Assembly (NCBI GenBank): GCA_045606045.1
Contig: JAZURE010000057.1
Coordinates: 1 to 18,062 of the forward strand
Length of the DNA stretch: 18,062 bases
From: RGIG8748 sp045606045
GTDB taxonomy: Bacteria; Bacillota; Clostridia; UMGS1810
Direction: 5' to 3'
Shown here: piece by piece, positions 1 through 5,564 of the stretch
Layout of the letters: every line of letters starts with the position of its first letter
Position numbering within the stretch: position 1 is the first letter of the stretch
The notes under the pieces: model-generated
Told to the model about the DNA's origin: nothing
Database searches by the model: none
The model's input: only the letters and a program-made list of their open reading frames with translations
Translations under genes and position numbers: made by a program

Positions 1-75
1 AACGAGAAAAGAATCAAAGAAAAACTTGGGTGGATGAGTCCGGTACAGTATCGACTCAACGCCTTGGCTGCATAA
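1..75 (+). CDS. IS3-family transposase, C-terminal end (partial)
   Basis: An open frame enters from the left edge and stops at TAA 73-75, giving 24 residues that include LGWMSPVQYRLN. This matches the usual extreme C-terminus of the IS3-family (IS3/IS150 group) OrfB DDE transposase, where a 'L-G/K-x-L/M-S-P-V-x-Y-R' motif closes the integrase domain. The catalytic residues lie outside the window. A hairpin and an IS3-type terminal repeat follow directly, which strongly supports the call. Whether the element is intact cannot be judged from here. Confidence 0.85.
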   Translation, partial: NEKRIKEKLGWMSPVQYRLNALAA

Positions 76-78
76 AAA

Positions 79-109
79 TAGCGTAGCAGTCATTTAAACT
101 ACTACGCTA
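79..109 (+). terminator. Hairpin downstream of the IS transposase
   Basis: tagcgtagcagt (79-90) pairs with actactacgcta (98-109): 11 of 12 pairs with one mismatch and a 7-nt loop. It begins four bases after the transposase stop codon. No T-run follows directly (the next bases are taaaaagtc), so it may be a weak terminator or an IS-end structure that blocks transcription or translation rather than a classic intrinsic terminator. Confidence 0.5.
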
Positions 110-115
110 TAAAAA

Positions 116-136
116 GTCTAACTTTTTGGGGTCACA
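116..136. repeat. Terminal inverted repeat (IRR) of the IS3-family element
   Basis: The 21 bp gtctaactttttggggtcaca end in CA and closely resemble the imperfect terminal repeats of IS3/IS150-group elements. The partner repeat is beyond the left edge, so the pairing itself cannot be confirmed here. Confidence 0.7.
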
Positions 137-165
137 TTAAAAGAATGATTTTGTTCTGTTTTTTT

Positions 166-195
166 GTATAAAATTTTAAATCTTAATAAATATTA
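166..195 (+). promoter_or_regulatory. Possible forespore (sigma-G/F type) promoter of the spoVA operon
   Basis: GTATA at 166-170 resembles the sigma-G -35 element. After an 18-bp spacer, aatatta at 189-195 matches the CATWMTA -10 consensus at five of seven positions. spoVA operons are transcribed by sigma-G in Bacillus, so a promoter is expected here. The region is very AT-rich, so a chance match is quite possible. Confidence 0.3.
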
Positions 196-217
196 TCAAT
201 TAAGCAGGTGATTAAAC

Positions 218-373
218 ATGAAAAAAATACTGATAGTTTTTGCTCTTGCCGTTTTAGCCTTGTGCATATGTCTTTATGTCAAAAACAATCCTGTTCCAGA
301 AAGCCAAAAGGCAGAGGGAACATTTGCTTATGAAAGGGGTAAGGATTTTGAATATATCAAACAAAGAGTATGA
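218..373 (+). CDS. Small hypothetical membrane-anchored protein upstream of spoVAC
   Basis: ATG 218 to TGA 371-373 encodes 51 residues: a basic start (MKK), a hydrophobic stretch at about residues 4-20 (ILIVFALAVLALCICLYV), then a short polar tail with several Lys and Glu. A modest ribosome site, caggtg, lies eight bases upstream. The last 26 to 44 bases overlap the start of spoVAC in another frame, as in translational coupling. I do not recognise the product. It could be a true small spore-membrane protein, an uncleaved signal-anchor peptide, or the 5' remnant of a gene whose 3' part was lost when spoVAC was joined to it. The hydrophobic start and position favour a real gene, but only moderately. 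Confidence 0.4.
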   Translation: MKKILIVFALAVLALCICLYVKNNPVPESQKAEGTFAYERGKDFEYIKQRV

Positions 374-791
374 TGCCATGGTAAAAAAAGCCACGCCAAA
401 TTCGGAGCTTTTTAAGGATATGCTAAAGGCGTTTTTGGTTGGAGGCGTCATATGCATCATAGGTCAGCTTATTACTGATTTTTACAAGTGGCTGGATATT
501 GGCAAGGAGGATGCGGCAGCTCTAACAAGTGCATCGCTTATATTTATAGGTGCGCTTCTTACGGCTCTTGGTGTATATGACAAGATAGCCAATATAGGAA
601 AAGCGGGCACGCTTGTTCCTATTACGGGTTTTGCAAACAGTATTGTTTCGCCCGCAATGGAATACAAAACAGAGGGCCTTGTGCCCGGTGTTGGTACAAA
701 GATGTTTACAATAGCGGGTCCTGTTATTGTGTATGGCATAAATGCATCTATAATATATGCGTTTTTACTGAAGCTTTTCGGAGGTGTATAA
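348..791 (+). CDS. spoVAC: Stage V sporulation protein AC (SpoVAC)
   Basis: SpoVAC is an inner-spore-membrane protein of the SpoVA channel, which moves dipicolinic acid (DPA) into the forespore and out again at germination; in Bacillus SpoVAC is thought to be the mechanosensitive pore. From TTG 348 the protein has 147 residues, close to the usual ~150. It shows hydrophobic segments at about 27-45, 61-77 and 119-143 and the family-typical stretch GVYDKIANIGKAG...PITGFANS (residues 75-98). I prefer TTG 348 because AGGGG (335-339) sits eight bases upstream and the N-terminus NISNKEYD aligns with family starts. An in-frame ATG at 330 (153 residues, weaker site gaggg) is the alternative. The stop codon abuts the spoVAD ATG. 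Confidence 0.93.
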   Translation: MNISNKEYDAMVKKATPNSELFKDMLKAFLVGGVICIIGQLITDFYKWLDIGKEDAAALTSASLIFIGALLTALGVYDKIANIGKAGTLVPITGFANSIVSPAMEYKTEGLVPGVGTKMFTIAGPVIVYGINASIIYAFLLKLFGGV

Positions 792-1814
792 ATGGGTATC
801 AAAAGAGGCAGACAAACCATTGAGCTTACAGAGGGAGTATATATAAAGGACTTCTTTTCCTCGGTAGGCAAAACCGAGGGCGAGGGTCCTCTGGGAGAAG
901 AATTTGATGTAGTATACCCCGATGAATACATCGAGGCGAAAAACTGGGAGCAGGCAGAAAACAATATACTAAAGCACACAGTAACGGGTGTGTTTGCCAA
1001 GGCAAACCTTACCTGCAACGATATAGATTATGCTTTCTCGGGCGACCTTTTAAATCAATGCACCGCAAGCTCATTTGCTCTTAAGGATATGGATATTCCG
1101 TATTTCGGACTTTATGGGGCATGCTCTACCATGGCGGAGTCTATGAGTCTGGCATCGGTTATGGTGGATGGAGGATATGCACAAAACGCGCTTGCTGCAA
1201 CTTCGAGCCATTTTTGCTCGAGCGAAAAACAGTACCGTTTTCCCTTGGAGTACGGAGCAGTACGCACACCGTCTGCACAATGGACTGTTACAGGAAGCGG
1301 CGCGGTTATTCTCACTCCGCAAAAGACTGATATAAAGGTTGAAGCCGTAACCACAGGTACCATGGTCGACCTTGGTGTTAAGGATTCGGCAAACATGGGT
1401 GCTGCTATGGCACCAGCTGCAGCAAAGTGTATATTGGCTCATCTTAAAGATATGGACTTAAAACCTACCGACTATGATGTCATAGTAACAGGGGATTTGG
1501 GTATGATAGGCAGCAAGCTATTAAATGAACTTATACAAATGGAGGGCGAGGATATATCCTCGCAGCACATGGACTGCGGAAATATGATATTTGATGCCAA
1601 AAAGCAGAATACCGGTGCAGGCGGAAGCGGTTGCGGATGCTCGGCAAGTGTATTTTGCGGACATTTTTGCAGAAAGCTTGAAAAAGGAGAAATAAAAAGG
1701 ATGCTTCTCGTATGTACAGGCGCCCTTATGAGTCCCACAACCTATCAGCTTGGTGAAACGGTTATAGGAATTGCTCACGCGGTAGCCTTAAGCGGCAAGG
1801 GGGAAGAGGCATGA
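792..1814 (+). CDS. spoVAD: Stage V sporulation protein AD (SpoVAD)
   Basis: SpoVAD is a thiolase-fold protein that binds DPA at the outer face of the spore inner membrane and works with SpoVAC and SpoVAE in DPA uptake. Its 340 residues match the usual ~338. Recognisable family stretches are GRQTIEL near the start, GDLLNQC (84-90), GLYGACSTMAE (106-116, with Cys111 at the thiolase nucleophile position), the segment FPLEYGAVRTPSAQWTVTGS (about 150-169) and the glycine-rich GAGGSGCGCSA near residue 280. Cys111 does not imply thiolase activity, because SpoVAD acts as a binding protein. Translation starts immediately after the spoVAC stop, with gaggtg inside the end of spoVAC. The stop codon overlaps the spoVAE start (ATGA). 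Confidence 0.97.
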   Translation: MGIKRGRQTIELTEGVYIKDFFSSVGKTEGEGPLGEEFDVVYPDEYIEAKNWEQAENNILKHTVTGVFAKANLTCNDIDYAFSGDLLNQCTASSFALKDMDIPYFGLYGACSTMAESMSLASVMVDGGYAQNALAATSSHFCSSEKQYRFPLEYGAVRTPSAQWTVTGSGAVILTPQKTDIKVEAVTTGTMVDLGVKDSANMGAAMAPAAAKCILAHLKDMDLKPTDYDVIVTGDLGMIGSKLLNELIQMEGEDISSQHMDCGNMIFDAKKQNTGAGGSGCGCSASVFCGHFCRKLEKGEIKRMLLVCTGALMSPTTYQLGETVIGIAHAVALSGKGEEA

Positions 1815-2164
1815 AATATGTATATGTATTTATAGTTGGCGGTCTTTTGTGCGCCATTGCCCAGCTTCTCATAGACAAAACAAATTTCAGCCCCGCAAGG
1901 ATAATGGTATCCTATGTTGTGGCAGGTGTAGTTCTTACCGCCATAGGCATATACGAGCCTATTGTAAAGTTTGCAAATGCAGGCGCCACTGTGCCCATAA
2001 TAGGCTTTGGATATTCGCTTGCAAAGGGTGCTCAAAAGGCAGTAGAGCAGGACGGATGGCTCGGAGTTCTCGGCGGAGGTATAAAGGGCACAAGCGTAGG
2101 CATAGCCGCGGCAATACTTTTCGGTATGATATTTGCGGTAATATCAAAACCTAAAGCCAAATAA
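1811..2164 (+). CDS. spoVAE: Stage V sporulation protein AE (SpoVAE/SpoVAEb)
   Basis: This is the third membrane component of the SpoVA DPA channel and the last gene of the operon. Its 117 residues match SpoVAEb (~119 in Bacillus). Hydrophobic segments lie at about residues 3-20, 31-49, 57-75 and 87-112. The stretch NAGATVPIIGFGYSLAKGA (57-75) parallels the NIGKAGTLVPITGFANS stretch of SpoVAC, reflecting the common origin of the two proteins. Its ATG overlaps the spoVAD stop by 4 bp, and the ribosome site (aaggggga, just upstream) is inside spoVAD. The three-gene spoVACDE arrangement without spoVAA, AB or AF is common in Clostridia. Confidence 0.95.
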   Translation: MKYVYVFIVGGLLCAIAQLLIDKTNFSPARIMVSYVVAGVVLTAIGIYEPIVKFANAGATVPIIGFGYSLAKGAQKAVEQDGWLGVLGGGIKGTSVGIAAAILFGMIFAVISKPKAK

Positions 2165-2204
2165 AATCAAAAACATCGGATTATGCTCCGATGTTTTTGA
2201 TTTT
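2163..2204. terminator. Bidirectional terminator between spoVAE and the SLH gene
   Basis: aaaatcaaaaacatcgga (2163-2180) pairs perfectly over 18 bp with tccgatgtttttgatttt (2187-2204) around the 6-nt loop ttatgc. A-rich and T-rich flanks provide a U-tract on either strand. It starts inside the spoVAE stop codon and ends just before the stop of the convergent SLH gene, so it can serve both. Confidence 0.92.
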
Positions 2205-2211
2205 ATTTTGT

Positions 2212-4761
2212 TTATTTTATTACAACGATTTCTTTTACTTCGTCTTTGTAAATTTTTACAAATACCTTTTCGGGCTTCGCTTCGTCATACTTTGCTATGT
2301 CGGAGCCAACTCCTACAGATATTGAATTCTGCTTCTTGGAGCTGTCTACCACATATATTGTTGCATCGCCTATGAGGTAGTTTTTACTTGTACCATCATT
2401 TACGCTAAGGTTAAAGGAATTAGCAAATTTCTTTGTAACCTTGCCGTACAAGGTTGTAAGGTTTTCGGATATATCCTTGGTGAATTCGCTGTCCTTGTCT
2501 GTGTCAAAGAGAACGCTTATAGCCTTTACATTGTTCTTTGCATCTGCCTTTACCTGTATTATATCACCGTTTTCAAGGGCAAGTGAGCCTTTTTTAAATA
2601 TGCCTTTTTCTGCAACAAAGGTAACCTTTTCACCATTGTAGAAGCCATAGAGCTGTTCTTTTATTTCGCCGTCTTCATCTTTGGCGGTTGCAAGCTTGTC
2701 TACTACTACTATGCTGCTGTCCTCTGTTACCTTGTCTTCGGAGTTTGTTACTATTACAACCTTGGCTGTAAAATCTTCTGTAACATCATATACCATAATA
2801 TCGTATTTGCCCTCGTCGGCAAAGAATTCCATGCCTGCCACACCGTAGTCTTCGGTTTTGTCGGACTTTGCATTTATATCAAATACTATTGTGTCCTTGT
2901 CCACTCTTACGTTCATTGTGTCTGCAAGCAGGGTAGAGGTTTTTGCATTGAATTTTACATCGTCTTCGGCAAAGTTGAGTTTAAATGCACTTTCGTCTAT
3001 TTCTGAATCTTTTACACTTTTTTCTATATTGGATATTTTGCCGTCGGAGTTTAATTCTACAATCGCAAGCTGACCCTTGGAGCCTATAGCGCTCATGGCA
3101 TCTTTGTGAGACGAATAATTTTTGCCGTCTACCTTTATTTTGTTTGCGGCGGTATGAGTTGTTACCTTGCCCTCAAGATTTAATATCTCTATTTCAAGCT
3201 TTGCATCAAGACCGCTTTTAATACCGAGGTTGGTAATATAGGCATAGTTCTTGGAAACATTCTTTTCCTTTTGAACTGCGGCAATTTTCCCTTCGGCGTC
3301 AAGGTAGAATATACCTTCATCGCCAAGCTTTATTTCCGCTGTATAGTTTTTGGCAACCTTATATTTATCCTTACCTATATACACATGTTCATCATCTGTT
3401 GCAGTTATTTTACCCTTTACATTGTCAGAGCAGACATCTGCATGAATTACGCTTTTGTCTTTGCTTACGGTAAGGGAGAGTACATCCCATTCATTAAGCT
3501 TATCGAGTGCTACCGATGAGCCGTTTTTGTTTATAGAAAATACAATGTCATCGTTTTTCTCATCAAGTATGAGGGCGGTTTTTCCGTATTTGTCCGTTAC
3601 TCTGCCCGAGGATAAGAATACCTCGTCAACTACAAAGTTTTCGGTTTCGTTTACAAATACTATCTTCTGATTTTTGTCATATTCGGCAACCATTATTGTG
3701 CCTTGGTCTATCATCTTTATATCATCAAAGCTGCCTGCTTTTCCGTTATATATTACATAAGAATCATCGGAGATGCTTACAGTGGACTTTTTGTCCCTGG
3801 TGTCATAGTATGTTATGGTTTTTGTATCTCCCGATTTCTTAATGGAATCTATATTTTCGCCTGATATTGTTATTACTGAATTCATATCGTCAGAGGGTAC
3901 AGCTACTTTGAGAGTGTTTTTATTCTTGCTGTCATTTACTATATATGCACCTACGTTGAGACCGAGAATGTTTCTTACATCGGCATTACCTGTTTTGTAG
4001 TTTTTGCCGTTTATTACTATTTCACCTCTGGAAACACCGCTTCCCTTTATGGCGGAGGAACCTATGGCAGATACCATACCCTCTACCTTGTCGGCGTTGT
4101 GTGCGCTTTTTGCAAGGGTTTCGTCCGTTATTTCAAACTTTTCGCTGCCGCCAAAGCTTACCTGTTCCATGGTGTTTATATCGAGTGCATTGCAAGCTAA
4201 AAGAGCCACCTTACCTCTTGTTATGGGGGCAGAGCTTCGTGCTACAGTAGTGGGGATTCCGCTTGTAAGACCTGTGGAGTTTCCTGCAGAAAGATATCCT
4301 CTGGGATATCCGCCCTTGGACTGTGCGTGGGGTTCGTAACCAAGCGCTCTTACAAGTATTGTTACTGCCTCGTTGTAGGTTATGCTGTCATCGGGGCGGA
4401 ATTTACCGTTTCCGTCACCGAAAATAAGCTTTTCGGATACACCGAGATTTATATAACCTGTAGCCCAATGTCCTTCCTTTACATCAGTAAACTTGGTCTT
4501 TGTCTGCGAGGTCGCCGCCTTGGAAAGTCCTTTAAGCGCTACGGCTACCTTTGTAACCTCGGCGCGGGTTATCGGGGCATCGGGTCTGAAAGAGGTACCG
4601 TTACCCACCATTATTTCAAAAGCACCGAGGACCTTTGCAGCTGTTTCATAGTCTGTGCCTATTACGTCAGTAGGTATCGAAGCAAGTGATGTTACAGAAA
4701 TTCCCGAAACAAGAATAGCCGCTGTCGCCATGGATGAAACAAATCTTCTTAATTTGGACAC
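2212..4761 (-). CDS. Large S-layer-homology (SLH) domain surface protein
   Basis: An 849-residue secreted protein that should bind non-covalently to the secondary cell-wall polymer. Residues 1-28 form a Sec signal peptide (basic MSKLRRF, hydrophobic core, cleavage near SLA-S). Three SLH repeats follow: about 33-79 with the binding motif TRAE (65-68), about 91-142 (FTDVKEGHW...GDGNGKFRPDD, TYNE at 128-131) and about 152-196 (degenerate, TRGK at 181-184). The remaining ~650 residues are rich in Lys, Asp, Val and Ser, look beta-structured and repetitive in style, and match no family I can name. The start is GTG 4761, with AAGGAGG seven bases upstream. A 14-residue upstream extension from a TTG codon is unlikely because it would include that ribosome site. 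It could be the S-layer protein itself or an accessory surface protein. Confidence 0.9.
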   Translation of the reverse strand: MSKLRRFVSSMATAAILVSGISVTSLASIPTDVIGTDYETAAKVLGAFEIMVGNGTSFRPDAPITRAEVTKVAVALKGLSKAATSQTKTKFTDVKEGHWATGYINLGVSEKLIFGDGNGKFRPDDSITYNEAVTILVRALGYEPHAQSKGGYPRGYLSAGNSTGLTSGIPTTVARSSAPITRGKVALLACNALDINTMEQVSFGGSEKFEITDETLAKSAHNADKVEGMVSAIGSSAIKGSGVSRGEIVINGKNYKTGNADVRNILGLNVGAYIVNDSKNKNTLKVAVPSDDMNSVITISGENIDSIKKSGDTKTITYYDTRDKKSTVSISDDSYVIYNGKAGSFDDIKMIDQGTIMVAEYDKNQKIVFVNETENFVVDEVFLSSGRVTDKYGKTALILDEKNDDIVFSINKNGSSVALDKLNEWDVLSLTVSKDKSVIHADVCSDNVKGKITATDDEHVYIGKDKYKVAKNYTAEIKLGDEGIFYLDAEGKIAAVQKEKNVSKNYAYITNLGIKSGLDAKLEIEILNLEGKVTTHTAANKIKVDGKNYSSHKDAMSAIGSKGQLAIVELNSDGKISNIEKSVKDSEIDESAFKLNFAEDDVKFNAKTSTLLADTMNVRVDKDTIVFDINAKSDKTEDYGVAGMEFFADEGKYDIMVYDVTEDFTAKVVIVTNSEDKVTEDSSIVVVDKLATAKDEDGEIKEQLYGFYNGEKVTFVAEKGIFKKGSLALENGDIIQVKADAKNNVKAISVLFDTDKDSEFTKDISENLTTLYGKVTKKFANSFNLSVNDGTSKNYLIGDATIYVVDSSKKQNSISVGVGSDIAKYDEAKPEKVFVKIYKDEVKEIVVIK

Positions 4762-4826
4762 TTTAAATCCTCCTTGTAATTTAATTAGTTTACATAATTT
4801 CAAAAATATCCCTGTAAGTTGCTACC

Positions 4827-4855
4827 CGTATAGAGATGTTTTGGTATTATGTCAA
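4827..4855 (-). promoter_or_regulatory. Sigma-A type promoter of the SLH protein gene
   Basis: On the minus strand TTGACA (4850-4855) is followed by a 17-bp spacer and TATACG (4827-4832). Transcription would start near 4820, giving a ~60-nt AT-rich leader that ends in AAGGAGG before GTG 4761. A perfect -35 and ideal spacing suggest strong expression, as expected for an abundant surface protein. Confidence 0.75.
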
Positions 4856-4917
4856 CCAACAGCTACAATCATACAACACCCATGGCAGATATATCAACCC
4901 TCAAATTTTTCCAAATA

Positions 4918-4942
4918 AAAAAGGCGGGTTTTCCGCCTTTTT
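4918..4942 (-). terminator. Intrinsic terminator of the PTS EIIA gene
   Basis: Ten pairs between aaaaaggcgg (4918-4927) and ccgccttttt (4933-4942) around a 5-nt loop. Read on the minus strand, the GC stem is followed by a run of Ts and overlaps the EIIA stop codon. It isolates the downstream SLH promoter from EIIA transcription. Confidence 0.9.
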
Positions 4943-5405
4943 ATCTGCACAAAGTCATCAGTGCATCATCTTTTTTTACTTCACTTTTGTCCGTTATTTC
5001 CATTCTATCGTATTCGTCGGTGTTGCACACGGCAAGGCATATGGTGGTATCATATCCCTCAAATTCAATCTTCTCTCTTTGGAATTCTATAAGCTTATCG
5101 CCCTTTTTCACAGTTTTGCCCGGTTTTACCTTGGCATCGAAGAATGTCCCGCGCAGGTTTACCGTATCTATGCCCACATGCAAAAGAAGCTGTGCACCGC
5201 CCTCTGTATTCATGGTGAGGGCATGGCTTGTGTCTGCAACTGTTTCTACATTACCGTTGCAGGGTGCATATAGGATATTTCCGCTTGGTTTAATCGCTAC
5301 TCCCTTACCCAGAGTGTGAGAGGCAAAAACCTCATCCTTTACCTTTCGCAGTTCTACGGTGCTTCCCTCTGCAAATGCGTATATTACTTCACAATTATTT
5401 TTCAT
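4941..5405 (-). CDS. crr: Glucose-type PTS EIIA component (Crr-like), stand-alone
   Basis: This cytoplasmic phosphocarrier accepts phosphate from HPr and passes it to an EIIB domain of the glucose/N-acetylglucosamine/sucrose PTS family. Its 154 residues are a single EIIA-Glc domain. The two family histidines are visible: His61 in SHALTM and His76, the phospho-accepting residue, in LLLHVGIDTVNLRG; their spacing of 15 equals His75/His90 of E. coli Crr. GGTGTFFDAKV-like and YAPCNG-type turns also fit the fold. No EIIBC or HPr gene lies in the window, so its partner is encoded elsewhere. It is divergent from an amino-sugar operon across a region with repeated operator-like sequences, which suggests (inference) that it serves a GlcNAc-type or related PTS. 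The ribosome site is AACGGAGG about eight bases before the ATG. Confidence 0.9.
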   Translation of the reverse strand: MKNNCEVIYAFAEGSTVELRKVKDEVFASHTLGKGVAIKPSGNILYAPCNGNVETVADTSHALTMNTEGGAQLLLHVGIDTVNLRGTFFDAKVKPGKTVKKGDKLIEFQREKIEFEGYDTTICLAVCNTDEYDRMEITDKSEVKKDDALMTLCR

Positions 5406-5473
5406 AACATAACCTCCGTTAATATTATTTGTTCTAATTGACGAAATTACTCATAAATTGCAAAACAAAAACA

Positions 5474-5503
5474 CAATATTTGCAATATGTATCGCAATAT
5501 TTG
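5474..5503. promoter_or_regulatory. CAATAT repeat cluster, possible operator
   Basis: CAATATTTG occurs at 5474-5482 and again at 5495-5503, 21 bp apart (two helical turns). A third copy, CAATATGT, lies between them at 5483-5490. TTGC (5480-5483) and GCAA (5494-5497) add a short inverted pair. The cluster sits just upstream of the -35 of the rightward promoter and between two divergent genes, a usual place for a sugar-responsive regulator site. The regulator is not identifiable, and the sites do not match the CcpA cre consensus. Confidence 0.4.
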
Positions 5504-5504
5504 A

Positions 5505-5534
5505 TAGACAACAGTGCGTAACTTGTGATACAAT
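5505..5534 (+). promoter_or_regulatory. Promoter of the DUF4838-nagB-nagA operon
   Basis: TAGACA (5505-5510), an 18-bp spacer and TACAAT (5529-5534), with TG one base upstream of the -10 (extended -10, TGATACAAT). Transcription would start near 5541, about 24 bases before ATG 5565, which is preceded by the ribosome site GAGGTGATT. Confidence 0.6.
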
Positions 5535-5564
5535 GAAATCAGAACATATAAACGAGGTGATTGC

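Larger units (their letters stand above)
1..136 (+). mobile_element. Right end of an IS3-family insertion sequence (partial)
   Basis: The transposase tail (1-75) is followed by a hairpin and then by 116-136, gtctaactttttggggtcaca. This is the form of an IS3-family right inverted repeat: its complement starts TGTGACCCCAAAAAGTTAGAC, and the element should end at CA, position 136. The left end and the target duplication lie outside the window, so the exact boundary is inferred from the family rule of TG...CA ends. Its insertion site is about 80 bp upstream of the small ORF that precedes spoVAC. Confidence 0.8.

Noticed and set aside
482..1018. Long minus-strand open frame opposite spoVAC/spoVAD
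   Set aside because: It is antisense to two clearly conserved genes, with no ribosome site or recognisable protein features; it is a codon-bias shadow.
4762..4803. 14-residue N-terminal extension of the SLH protein from a TTG
   Set aside because: It would place the strong AAGGAGG site inside the coding region; GTG 4761 gives a normal signal peptide.
5406..5564. CcpA (cre) site or riboswitch in the divergent intergenic region
   Set aside because: No sequence fits the cre consensus, and the leaders are too short (about 24 nt on the plus side) for a riboswitch.
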